Origin: JAAUTT01 sp963846585
Lineage (GTDB): Bacteria; Bacteroidota; Bacteroidia; Bacteroidales; JAAUTT01
Assembly (NCBI GenBank): GCA_963846585.1
Contig: CAWJWO010000017.1
Location: 62,001-126,000 of the forward strand
Direction of reading: 5' to 3'
Length of the DNA stretch: 64,000 nucleotides
Below, piece after piece: positions 25,319 through 34,012 of this stretch (position 1 is its first letter; each line of letters starts with the position of its first letter). A model generated the notes under the pieces. The model was not told the origin of the DNA. It did no database searches and saw nothing but the letters and a program-made list of their open reading frames with translations. A program made the translations under genes and the position numbers.

Positions 25319-25600
25319 TAAGAGATAAAAGATAAAAGAAGACGGAGGACAGAGGACAGAGGACAGAGGACAGAAGGCAGACAGAAGATGTGGTAGGTGG
25401 GACATAAAAGGACGTGAAAAAGGACGTGAAAGGACGTGAAAATAATTTGAAAATTTGAAAATGAGCTAATTTGATAATGGTAAATCGCTTCATCACTTTC
25501 AACCTGCAACCTGGAACCTGTAACTTGCAACTAATAACAACTAACAACCAGCAACTGACAACTAGCAACTAGCAACTAAGCACTAAGCACTAAGCACGAA
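25317..25600 (+). repeat. Composite spacer repeat block with two long heptad runs
   Basis: Run 1 (25317-25407): 13 in-phase heptads starting GATAAGA and two GATAAAA, then GAAGACG, four GAGGACA, GAAGGCA, GACAGAA and decaying units. Then GGACGTG words and TTTGAAAAT words. Run 2 (25500-25600): CAACCTG twice, GAACCTG, TAACTTG, CAACTAA, a 3-bp slip, CAACTAA, CAACCAG, CAACTGA, two CAACTAG, CAACTAA, two GCACTAA, GCACGAA. It ends 5 bp before the next start codon. Confidence 0.93.
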
Positions 25601-25605
25601 TCCTG

Positions 25606-26691
25606 ATGATTGAAGATTTAAAATTCGACTGCATTCATTTTAAGGGCCATATACCTTGTGTACCAAATAAACTAAGAAATAAAGTATGTATGGATTGTAA
25701 TGAGTACCTGCCTATTTCAAAGCATATACTTATTATTAAACTTGGGGCTATAGGTGACGTAATTCGCACTACACCGCTCATTGTAAAATATCGTCAGCTT
25801 TACCCTGAATGCCACATTACATGGATTACCCATTCTCCCGAAGTTGTTCCGGCAGATCAGGTAAATACAATTTATAACTTCGATTTTGCTTCAGTATATA
25901 CCGTAAAGAATAAACTTTATGATATTGCTGTCAACCTTGATAAGGAACCGGAAGCATGTATATTGCTCAAAGATGTTAAATCAAAAGAAAAATATGGCTT
26001 TATTTGGAAAAATAACCATTTGGATGTATCTACCACTAATGCCGGACATAAATTAATCACAGGATTATTCGATAATATTTCAAAAAATAATACAAAAAAT
26101 TACCTTGAAGAAATATTTGAAATATGCCATTTAAATTTTAACGATGAGCCCTACATGCTTAATGTTGATATTACACTAAAAACCAAATGGAATTCTTTAA
26201 ACACACTTTCCAAGGGCAATAAAATTATTGGATTAAATACAGGCTGTGGCAAACGTTGGACCACCAGGTTATGGCCAAATGAATATTGGCTTGAATTAAT
26301 TAAAGAATTGTTAAAGTATGGCTACTTCCCTGTTTTACTGGGTGGTGAAGCTGAGGATGAAAATAATCAGAAACTCTCTCATTTATCTGCCGCTTATTAT
26401 CCTGGTTTTTATAGTCTTAAGGAATTCATTGCCTTAACATCTAACTGTGATATTGTTGTTACTCAAGTTTCTATGATGATGCATATTGTAATTGCGTTGA
26501 AAATTCCTTTAGTACTAATGAACAATATATTTAACCGTCACGAGTTTTATCTTTACAACAAAGGATTAATTATTGAACCTGCCTCAGGCTGTGACTGTTA
26601 TTACGGAAATACCTGTATACGTGAACGCAGCTGCATGCACGATATTTCACCTGATATGATTTTTGAGGCAGTGAAAACAATGTTCAAATAA
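25606..26691 (+). CDS. Family 9 glycosyltransferase (heptosyltransferase-like)
   Basis: The 361-residue protein has a Cys-rich N-terminus (four Cys within residues 5-31, in the pattern C..F.G..PC....... C..C) followed by ILIIKLGAIGDVIRTTPLI, the GT9 donor-side signature, and NTGCGKRWTTRLWP in the C-terminal half. GT9 enzymes of this Cys-rich subgroup are common in Bacteroidota. Role in lipopolysaccharide or other glycan assembly is likely. The next gene on the strand is also a glycosyltransferase. Confidence 0.88.
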   Translation: MIEDLKFDCIHFKGHIPCVPNKLRNKVCMDCNEYLPISKHILIIKLGAIGDVIRTTPLIVKYRQLYPECHITWITHSPEVVPADQVNTIYNFDFASVYTVKNKLYDIAVNLDKEPEACILLKDVKSKEKYGFIWKNNHLDVSTTNAGHKLITGLFDNISKNNTKNYLEEIFEICHLNFNDEPYMLNVDITLKTKWNSLNTLSKGNKIIGLNTGCGKRWTTRLWPNEYWLELIKELLKYGYFPVLLGGEAEDENNQKLSHLSAAYYPGFYSLKEFIALTSNCDIVVTQVSMMMHIVIALKIPLVLMNNIFNRHEFYLYNKGLIIEPASGCDCYYGNTCIRERSCMHDISPDMIFEAVKTMFK

Positions 26692-26694
26692 AAT

Positions 26695-26911
26695 AATTTG
26701 AAAATGTGCAAATTTGAAAATTTGAAAATGGAAAATAGAGCCAGGAACCAGGGAAAAAGGACATGGGACGTGAGACGTGAGACTTGATACATGAAACTTT
26801 AACCGGTAACCTGCAACCTGTAACTTGTAACCTGCAACCTGTAACCTGCAACCTGCAACCTGCAACCTGTAACTAACACCCTAGTCCCTAGTCCCTAGCC
26901 CCTAACCCCTT
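26695..26911 (+). repeat. Longest heptad array: 28 units in one register
   Basis: From 26716 to 26911 the sequence divides into 28 heptads without a phase break. Units pass from GAAAATT/TGAAAAT to AGAGCCA and GGAACCA, AGGACAT, GGGACGT, GAGACGT, GAGACTT, GATACAT, GAAACTT, TAACCGG, a run of TAACCTG/CAACCTG (nine units), TAACTAA, CACCCTA, two GTCCCTA, GCCCCTA and ACCCCTT. It ends 4 bp before the start codon of the next gene. Confidence 0.94.
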
Positions 26912-26915
26912 TACC

Positions 26916-28034
26916 ATGAGAATCGCTTACCTTTCAACATTCTATCCTTTCAGAGGTGGTATTGCACAGTTTAATGCATCTCTTTTTCGCGAACTCGAAA
27001 AACAACACATTATAAAAGCTTATACTTTTTCACGACAGTACCCGGATTTCCTGTTCCCCGGAAAAACACAATACTTATCAAATGACGAAAAGGCTGATGT
27101 TATTCCTGCTTCAACTTTATTAGATTCAATTAACCCTATAACTTATTTATCTACTGCACAAACCATAAAAGCATTTAAGCCCGATTTGCTTATTATGAAA
27201 TTTTGGATGTCCTTTTTTGGCCCCTCTTTGGGAACTGTTGCTAAACTATTGCCCTCTTCAGTTAAAGTTGTCTCAATTTTGGATAATATTATCCCTCATG
27301 AAAAACGATTTTTCGATAATATATTTACAAATTTTTTCATACGGCAAAACGATGGTTTTGTGGTAATGAGCGATTCTGTGAAAAACGACCTGCTAAGTTT
27401 AGCCCCTGATGCGAAATTTTTAAGGAAGGATCATCCACTTTATAATCATTTCGGGGAAAAAATAGATAAGATAAACGCACGTAATCAGCTCAAATTGCAT
27501 CCAAACAGAAAAACGATGCTCTTTTTTGGTTTTATTCGTGATTACAAGGGACTTGATATATTATTAAAAGCTTTTGGCATGCTCGATGATTCTTATCAGT
27601 TAGTAATTGCAGGTGAAACTTACGGAAGTTTTGATAAATATTATAACATTATAAATTCTCTTAAAAACAAGGACAAGGTTTTTGTTTTTAACGATTATAT
27701 AAGTGATGAACAAGTGCCGGTTTTCTTTTCTGCATCAGATGTCTGTATATTGCCTTATAAATCAGCTACTCAAAGTGGTATAACTTCTATCGCGTATCAC
27801 TTTGATGTACCTTTAATAGCTACAAATGCAGGTGGATTAAAAGAATCTGTACATCATAATGAAACAGGGTTAATTGTTCAATTATGCGATCCTGAATCTA
27901 TTGCGGCCTCAATTAAAGATTATTTTGAAAATCAGATGTCCGACAGGTTCATTAACGGTATACAAAAAATTAAAGCAAACTTATCCTGGTATGGTTTTGC
28001 AAATAATATTATCGATTTTACTGCAATATTGTAA
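26916..28034 (+). CDS. Family 4 glycosyltransferase
   Basis: The 372-residue GT-B protein begins MRIAYLSTFYPFRGGIAQFNA and has the GT4 C-terminal features GFIRDYKGLDILLKAF (near 200), VFNDYISDEQVPVFFSASDVCILPY and the ATNAGGLKE acidic/phosphate-binding stretch (near 300). It probably extends a surface glycan together with the adjacent GT9 enzyme. Donor sugar unknown. Confidence 0.9.
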   Translation: MRIAYLSTFYPFRGGIAQFNASLFRELEKQHIIKAYTFSRQYPDFLFPGKTQYLSNDEKADVIPASTLLDSINPITYLSTAQTIKAFKPDLLIMKFWMSFFGPSLGTVAKLLPSSVKVVSILDNIIPHEKRFFDNIFTNFFIRQNDGFVVMSDSVKNDLLSLAPDAKFLRKDHPLYNHFGEKIDKINARNQLKLHPNRKTMLFFGFIRDYKGLDILLKAFGMLDDSYQLVIAGETYGSFDKYYNIINSLKNKDKVFVFNDYISDEQVPVFFSASDVCILPYKSATQSGITSIAYHFDVPLIATNAGGLKESVHHNETGLIVQLCDPESIAASIKDYFENQMSDRFINGIQKIKANLSWYGFANNIIDFTAIL

Positions 28035-28085
28035 ATACCATTTTTTTTAATTATTTTCAACAAACAATTCATAGGTAATAAAATT

Positions 28086-28565
28086 ATGGCCAAAATAAAA
28101 CCCAATATTTTTGTCGTGGAAGATGATAATTTTTATAATTCTGTCATTTCCAATTATCTTAAAGTTAAAGGTTATACTGTTTATTCATTTTTAACAGGTG
28201 AAGAGTGTTTAGCGAAAAATGATGTCATACCTGACATTGTTTACCTCGATTATATATTGCCGGGAATGGACGGCATTGAAGTCTTGTGCAAATTAAAACC
28301 TAAATATCCAAAGGCGGAATTTATATTATTATCAGGCCAGACCGATGTAAAGGTAGTCCTTGAAGCAATGCACGAAGGCGCCTATGATTATATCGTAAAA
28401 GATAGCCATGCTAAAGAAAATGCTTTAAACAAAATTGACCAGATTCTCCGTTACCGTAAAATTATTAAAGAAAAGGAATATTACAGGAAATCTATTTATA
28501 TTGTAGTTTCTGTATTAGTGTTGACCTGGCTCGTTTTGTTTATAATATACCAGATAAACAAATAG
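28086..28565 (+). CDS. Response-regulator receiver domain with a C-terminal membrane helix
   Basis: The 159-residue protein is a receiver domain with the acidic pocket E12-D13-D14, phosphoacceptor D55 (VYLDY), S83 (LLSGQ) and K105 (YIVKD). Instead of a DNA-binding output it ends with a short basic helix (RYRKIIKEKEYYRK) and one strongly hydrophobic helix (about residues 135-156). This tethers a CheY-like domain to the membrane, an unusual layout. No kinase gene is adjacent. Its TAG stop is the first triplet of a TAGGGGT array. Confidence 0.88.
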   Translation: MAKIKPNIFVVEDDNFYNSVISNYLKVKGYTVYSFLTGEECLAKNDVIPDIVYLDYILPGMDGIEVLCKLKPKYPKAEFILLSGQTDVKVVLEAMHEGAYDYIVKDSHAKENALNKIDQILRYRKIIKEKEYYRKSIYIVVSVLVLTWLVLFIIYQINK

Positions 28566-28806
28566 GGGTTAGGGGCTGGGGACCAGGGGCTAGGGATTGT
28601 TACTAATTTCGAACATCGAATTTCCAACACCGAAGGCCGAAGTTAATTTCACTTCATCATTCATTATTCGACATTCGATATTCAGCATTCAATTTTCTTG
28701 TTTTATGTTAAATTTCATTCGTAATTAATAATCAGTAATTTGTCATCATTTTCAAATTTGCACATTTCTTGCCCTGAGCGCAGTCGAAGGGTCAAATTTT
28801 CAAATT
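28563..28806 (-). repeat. TAGGGGT heptads and inverted composite block with hairpin tag
   Basis: Five in-phase heptads (28563-28597: TAGGGGT, TAGGGGC, TGGGGAC, CAGGGGC, TAGGGAT) begin with the stop codon of the receiver gene. Then comes CGAA-rich sequence (28609-28695), then 28729-28806, the 78-bp inverted copy of 12441-12518 including the 20-bp hairpin tag at 28772-28791. Confidence 0.88.
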
Positions 28807-28831
28807 AATCATTTTCACCTTTATAAAAAAT

Positions 28832-29158
28832 ATGGATACTTCCGAAAAAACTCCAGTTGAGGAAAATAATGTCAAGGATAATATTATGAGATTATGCAGG
28901 GTTTCCGGAAAAATAATAAATGAAGGATTGAATGTAGGTTTTATGTACCGTGAAGAACCCGACAACAGTTCTGATAGCGGATGGAGGTTTCTTTCAGGAA
29001 CTGAAACTCAAAAATATATTGACGACGAAAAAAATAGCTATATAGTTGATTTAGAATTGGCAATAAAGCATGATCAGGCCATAATACCTTTCCTCGATCG
29101 TCCTTTTGGTACTGATTTGGAAAGAATTGAAGGGTCAGATAATTTTCAGGTAATCTAA
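28832..29158 (+). CDS. DUF2185 (Imm33-like) small protein
   Basis: The 108-residue protein contains CRVSGKIINEGLNVGFMYREEP and SGWRFLSGTE, the DUF2185 signature. Some members act as immunity proteins (Imm33) in polymorphic toxin loci; others are stand-alone and of unknown role. No toxin gene is adjacent, so immunity is only a possibility. It is flanked by repeat-filled spacers on both sides. Confidence 0.82.
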   Translation: MDTSEKTPVEENNVKDNIMRLCRVSGKIINEGLNVGFMYREEPDNSSDSGWRFLSGTETQKYIDDEKNSYIVDLELAIKHDQAIIPFLDRPFGTDLERIEGSDNFQVI

Positions 29159-29159
29159 A

Positions 29160-29342
29160 TATAGAACCAAGAGCCAAGAACCAGGAGCCAAGACTCTTTG
29201 ATTTTAGATTTAAGATTCTAGATTTAAGATTTTAACAGTCTTACGAAATTGTAAATCTTAAATCTTGATTCTCAAATCTCAAATCTATTATCTGTCTTCT
29301 GCATTCTGCAGATCTAAGCACTATGCACTATGCACTAAGCAC
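29160..29342. repeat. Mixed short-word repeats between convergent genes
   Basis: Order on plus strand: GAACCAA/GAGCCAA heptads (29163-29192), AGATTTA/AGATTCT words and their complements (29203-29288), TCTGTCTTCTG (29291-29302), then TAAGCAC, two TATGCAC, TAAGCAC in phase (29315-29342). The last run overlaps the end of the next minus-strand gene and supplies its TAG stop (29335-29337). Confidence 0.87.
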
Positions 29343-30324
29343 TATTTTTCCTATTAATGACCGGTAGAAAAACAAATGCAGCCAATCCGAAAATTAAGTA
29401 AATGAGATTAGTCGAAGTATGAGCCACAAGAGCAAAAATTTTCCCGTTTTCTTCAGCAATACCATACAATAACAGAGATTTTATTACCATATAATGCCAT
29501 GCCCCTATACCTGCCTGTACGGGGGCTAACATCGCCAAACCTCCCATAAGAAAAGTAAACATCCCTGCTTCAATCGAAAGATGTGATGTTGGAGGATATG
29601 CCTTAAATACTGCATATAACATGAACAACCATAATGCAAAAATGAAAAATGTATATCCGATAAAATACCAGCGGTTCTCAAGAACTAATATTGATTTAAC
29701 CCCTTCAATTAAACCATGTTTGATTCTTTTTAGCCTTTCACCAAATTTGGTGTTTTTGAATGGCTTTAAAACAAAGAATAAAATAACGATAAGAATTATA
29801 ACTGTTACCCCTAATATGATGTTAGTAATTGATAGTAATCTTATAAGGTTTGAAGTAATTTTAGGATTTTGAATAAAAAATTCCTTAACAATTCCAAGGT
29901 TAATGATAAAAACTATGATTACCAGTAAAATCATGGTTATCATATCAGCAATCCGTTCAACAATCATAGTACCAATTAATTTGGATGCAGGTATCTTCTC
30001 GTATCTGGCCAAAACAGTACACCGGGCAACTTCACCTGCTCTGGGCACTATAAGATTCGTAAAATACATGATTAATACCGATAAAAATATATTGCTAACC
30101 TTAGGGTTGTATCCCATAGGCTTAATTAACATCTTCCATCTGATTGAACGGATATAATGGCTATACAATCCCAATATAATTGAAACTATTATCCAGTAAT
30201 AATTTGTAATTAATAACCCCCTTTTTAACTTTACCCAGTCCAAATCCCTGTAAAGCCACCAAAATAGCGTAACGCCCAGCAAAAACAAAAAAGAATACAA
30301 CAGAATTTTTTGATATAATTTCAT
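29335..30324 (-). CDS. Lysylphosphatidylglycerol synthase transmembrane-region family protein (UPF0104)
   Basis: The 329-residue protein has about eight membrane helices and the family features YYWIIVSIILGLYSHYIRSIRWKMLIKPMG, NLIVPRAGEVARC and GIGAWHYMV. Related proteins (AglD/MprF flippase-like regions) are thought to move lipids across the membrane. No catalytic LPG-synthase domain is attached. The C-terminal residues SA and the stop codon are encoded by a TATGCAC/TAAGCAC heptad array, so the gene end has been reshaped by the repeat. Confidence 0.85.
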   Translation of the reverse strand: MKLYQKILLYSFLFLLGVTLFWWLYRDLDWVKLKRGLLITNYYWIIVSIILGLYSHYIRSIRWKMLIKPMGYNPKVSNIFLSVLIMYFTNLIVPRAGEVARCTVLARYEKIPASKLIGTMIVERIADMITMILLVIIVFIINLGIVKEFFIQNPKITSNLIRLLSITNIILGVTVIILIVILFFVLKPFKNTKFGERLKRIKHGLIEGVKSILVLENRWYFIGYTFFIFALWLFMLYAVFKAYPPTSHLSIEAGMFTFLMGGLAMLAPVQAGIGAWHYMVIKSLLLYGIAEENGKIFALVAHTSTNLIYLIFGLAAFVFLPVINRKNSA

Positions 30325-30402
30325 GGCCCGATTTTTATTGGCCCCAAAAATAAGTATAAAAGCAATATGACTCCTAAAGAAATTAAAAATTAATACTTAT
30401 TA

Positions 30403-31263
30403 TTACCATGGAGGAAGTTTTAATGTCTTCACGGTTATTGCAGAAACCTGGAAATAACCTAAAGCATAATCATTCGGATTGTTAGCATTATATACATTTC
30501 CTATAAGGGGAACATTTGAATTAACCGTACTGTTATATTGTGCCGGAATTGTTTGCTCCTGAAGTAAATTCCAAAAGTTAAAAGCATTTTCGGACAGTGA
30601 ATAAACATACAATATGAAGTTAAAACCTAAATCACCTGTCCAGCCTTTATTTACAATATCGTTTTTAATATACTCCCCATTAATATATTTATCGTTAAAT
30701 ACTGAAAACCAATTTTGATTTGGATGTGTTGCACCATAATAATTATAAGCGGCAGTCCATAGATAATAATTAGCAATATTCGGGGGATCTTGCCAATCGG
30801 CATAAATGGTATAATTCTTCAATGTTGAATTTCCAGGATAGGGACTATAAGCAGAATAAATTGTATCTATCGGAGGTACGGCTGCCATTACTTCAAAGTC
30901 TGACTTATAATGTTGCCCTTCTTTGGTATAAATATCAACTTTATACCCCCTGCCGATTACACCTTTAATTATATTATAATTAATATCATATCTCCCATTC
31001 ATAACTTCAGGTAAAGTATCAATATTGCCAATGTTATCTGTAAGGATTACTTTTGCACCTGTTTCATAATCCGGTGTTGTGTCCTTGTAAATATATTGCG
31101 AGGATCTGCTTAGTACAAAACTACTAGGCGCAACAAGCAAAGTAGTGTCATTTGTAATTAATCCGTGAACTACCAATCGTGGGTTTTCGAGAGGCAGATC
31201 CAATTGGATAACTTTAGTACAACCAATCACAAAAAAAAGTAAAATAATAGTGATAATTTTCAT
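30403..31263 (-). CDS. DUF4249 lipoprotein partner of a TonB-dependent receptor
   Basis: The 286-residue protein has a lipoprotein signal with Cys15 (VIGC) followed by TKVIQLDLPLENPRLVVHGLITND, a hallmark of DUF4249, then beta-rich sequence. It begins 4 bp after the TonB receptor gene and is surely cotranscribed. DUF4249 proteins are thought to act as surface-exposed or periplasmic partners of their receptor, as SusD does for SusC. Substrate unknown. Confidence 0.88.
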   Translation of the reverse strand: MKIITIILLFFVIGCTKVIQLDLPLENPRLVVHGLITNDTTLLVAPSSFVLSRSSQYIYKDTTPDYETGAKVILTDNIGNIDTLPEVMNGRYDINYNIIKGVIGRGYKVDIYTKEGQHYKSDFEVMAAVPPIDTIYSAYSPYPGNSTLKNYTIYADWQDPPNIANYYLWTAAYNYYGATHPNQNWFSVFNDKYINGEYIKNDIVNKGWTGDLGFNFILYVYSLSENAFNFWNLLQEQTIPAQYNSTVNSNVPLIGNVYNANNPNDYALGYFQVSAITVKTLKLPPW

Positions 31264-31267
31264 GATT

Positions 31268-33964
31268 TTAGAATTTAATAGTACATGATGCGCTTGGAAA
31301 TACAGTCATTAACCATATTTCATTAGCCTGTGTATTCTGGGTACCCCAATATATTCGCTGTATATAAATCGAATAGGCGTTTTCACGTCCATATACATTA
31401 TAAATAGAAAAGTTCCAGAAACCTTCCCATTTCCTGTTTGGCTTTTTTTTGCTATGTAATACCATACCAATATCCAAACGGTTATAATCGGGGTATCTTT
31501 GTAAATTTACATTTGAATAATAAGGAATTAAATACCCGAAATATGTATATTGTCCTGATGGAAGAGTAATTGGCCTGCCGGTCATATAGCTGAAATCAAT
31601 TGTAAAACTTATCCTGCTGGTCAGTTTATATTCTCCGGCGACGCTTATTTTATCAGGTATATCATATAAAGAAGGGTACCAATTCCCGTTATTGATTGTT
31701 TCCTGAAGATAAGGATTAACAACCTTTTGCAAACTCCTCGAAAATGCATAACTAATCATTCCCGTGAGCTTTCCTTTGGTTTTATTAACCATTAATTCAC
31801 ATCCGAAAGCCCTGCCTTTACCTTGCAATAAATCTGCATCAAGGGTTGTGTCTAACGTTATGTTGGCTCCCGGTCTTACTTGTATTACATTTTGCAACAA
31901 CTTATAATAGGCTTCAATAGAAAATTCAATTGTATTTTTATATAAATCAGAGAAATATCCGATTGAAAATTGATTCCCAATCAATGGTTTTATGTAATTA
32001 TTACTCGGCTTCCACATATCGAAAGGCAATGGTACTTCAGTATCCGATATCTGCTGAATATATTGTGACAACTTATTATATGATAGTTTTAATGAATTGT
32101 TATCATTTATGCTATATTTAATTGAAAGCCGCGGCTCAAGATTGTTATAAGACTTAATTACCTGGTTTCGTTTATAACTTATTGTTCCAATAATATTTGG
32201 AAGAGCACCGTTTGAATATTCATTTACAACCTGGGGCCCCAAATAACAAAAATCCGAAGCCCTTAAACCATATTGCATCTCAATTTTTGAATTAATATGA
32301 AAATTATCACTAAGGTACACTGCTGATTCAATGGAATATTGATCGGGAATTACAATTTTTTTCATATCCGATGAGTCGTTCATGGGGCTCAATTCACCTG
32401 GATGAAATAAATAGTCAATGATATTAATACCAAATTCTATTTTATGTTTAGGTATGAAATACATAAAGCTATTTTTAAATTCATAATTATTAAGTCCCAG
32501 GTTAGCATTATAAGAATATGGATTGGCAGATTCGTTATCTGTCATTTTATACTTGCTAAAAATCAACGAAGTATTCGAAAATAGTTTCCGGTTAAAAATA
32601 TGGTTATATCTCAAAGTGCTTGTAATATTTCCATATTCTTCATTTTCAGATAGTACATTTGTGATATCATTTCCGGAATAAAAAGAGAAATAAATTCTAT
32701 TATTATTATTTATTATAATATTTAATTTTGAATTTAAATCGTAGAAGTAAGTTTTTGTATTTTTGAGTTCTGTGAAAAATGGGAAAAACAAATCTATATA
32801 TGACCTCCTTAATGCTATAATGAAAGAACTCTTATCTTTAGCTATGGGACCTTCAAGTGAAATATCTGAACTAATTAAACCTATGCCTGCACTGCCATGA
32901 AAGGAATTCATATTTCCATCTTTTTGAGTAATATCCATTACCGACGATAATCTTCCGCCATAAGAGGCTGGAATCCCACTTGTATAAAATTTTACATCTT
33001 TAATAATATTGGTATTAAAAACAGAATACAATCCTATTAAATGATATGGGTTGTAAACGATTGCTTCATCCAAAAGCATTAAATTCTGATCAGCCCCTCC
33101 TCCCCGTACATTAAAACCTCCGCCAAGTTCTGTAGGACTTGTCACCCCCGGAAGCAACTGAATATTCCTGAGGATATCCGGTTCGCCTAATGCAGGCAAT
33201 TCTTTTACGGATGTTACATCAATATTAGTCATCCGCGTTTCAATTTTACTTAAATCATTATTCTTTTGGGTTATTACAACTTCATCCATCTCACGATTTT
33301 TTATCTGCAATATTTCCTCTGACCTTATATCATTATCCAGAACAATTATTTTTGTATTATCCTTATATCCCACACATTTATATTCCAAATGGTATGTTCC
33401 TGCCGGAAGTGTTATAGAATAAAAACCATATGGATTTGACTGGACTCCTAAACCGGTACCTTCTATATAAATACTAACATAAGGTAATGTTTCACCTGAA
33501 AAGCCATCTTTTATTATTCCGCTGATTGTAAAATTTCCCTTAACTTTTTGAATAAAGTTATTTGATTTATCAGGATTTTGTTTTTCAGCATCCGGTTCAA
33601 TTATTATTACATCATCAATAATGCTGAACTTTAGTTCTTTTCCTTCCAGTATCTTTCTCAGGGCATCTTCAAGTGTGGCATTTTTCAATTCTATAGTTTC
33701 ATTTGTGAATTTATCTATAAGGTTATTATTGTAAAGAATATTTTTACCGCTCAGTTCTTTTATTTTCTTTAAAATTTCGTGCAGGCTCACATTCTGCATT
33801 GTAAGGTTAAGCAGAGGTGTTTCTGCTGATAAATGCAAGATGTTAAAACATAACAATACAGAAAAAAAACATTTTAATAAATAATGATAAAGCCCTGAAA
33901 AAGTGTTAGATACAATTAACATATTGGTTATTATTGATTTGGATGTTGTATTTATGATATTCAT
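31268..33964 (-). CDS. TonB-dependent receptor with STN signalling domain
   Basis: The 898-residue protein has a signal peptide, an N-terminal STN/secretin-like domain (about 48-115, LLNLTMQNVSLHEILKKI), a carboxypeptidase-regulatory-like beta-sandwich (about 145-225), a plug (about 250-350 with NVRGGGADQNLMLLDEAIVYNP) and a 22-strand barrel ending in CTIKF. The STN domain signals to the FecR anti-sigma factor encoded 48 bp upstream. With the DUF4249 partner downstream it forms an import and sensing unit. The ligand is not evident; iron chelates and glycans are both possible. Confidence 0.93.
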   Translation of the reverse strand: MNIINTTSKSIITNMLIVSNTFSGLYHYLLKCFFSVLLCFNILHLSAETPLLNLTMQNVSLHEILKKIKELSGKNILYNNNLIDKFTNETIELKNATLEDALRKILEGKELKFSIIDDVIIIEPDAEKQNPDKSNNFIQKVKGNFTISGIIKDGFSGETLPYVSIYIEGTGLGVQSNPYGFYSITLPAGTYHLEYKCVGYKDNTKIIVLDNDIRSEEILQIKNREMDEVVITQKNNDLSKIETRMTNIDVTSVKELPALGEPDILRNIQLLPGVTSPTELGGGFNVRGGGADQNLMLLDEAIVYNPYHLIGLYSVFNTNIIKDVKFYTSGIPASYGGRLSSVMDITQKDGNMNSFHGSAGIGLISSDISLEGPIAKDKSSFIIALRRSYIDLFFPFFTELKNTKTYFYDLNSKLNIIINNNNRIYFSFYSGNDITNVLSENEEYGNITSTLRYNHIFNRKLFSNTSLIFSKYKMTDNESANPYSYNANLGLNNYEFKNSFMYFIPKHKIEFGINIIDYLFHPGELSPMNDSSDMKKIVIPDQYSIESAVYLSDNFHINSKIEMQYGLRASDFCYLGPQVVNEYSNGALPNIIGTISYKRNQVIKSYNNLEPRLSIKYSINDNNSLKLSYNKLSQYIQQISDTEVPLPFDMWKPSNNYIKPLIGNQFSIGYFSDLYKNTIEFSIEAYYKLLQNVIQVRPGANITLDTTLDADLLQGKGRAFGCELMVNKTKGKLTGMISYAFSRSLQKVVNPYLQETINNGNWYPSLYDIPDKISVAGEYKLTSRISFTIDFSYMTGRPITLPSGQYTYFGYLIPYYSNVNLQRYPDYNRLDIGMVLHSKKKPNRKWEGFWNFSIYNVYGRENAYSIYIQRIYWGTQNTQANEIWLMTVFPSASCTIKF

Positions 33965-34012
33965 TATGACTATTATCTCCTAAATTCAGGAATAATGCTA
34001 TTTATGCCTGGC

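Noticed and set aside
25243..25568. Minus-strand open frames of 89-95 codons
   Set aside because: They are translations of heptad arrays (repetitive Leu/Ser/Pro/Cys peptides such as CPLSSVL). No gene-like composition.
26601..26865. Minus-strand open frames downstream of the GT9 gene
   Set aside because: They encode periodic peptides (GCRLQVA-like) from the heptad array and overlap a well-supported gene.
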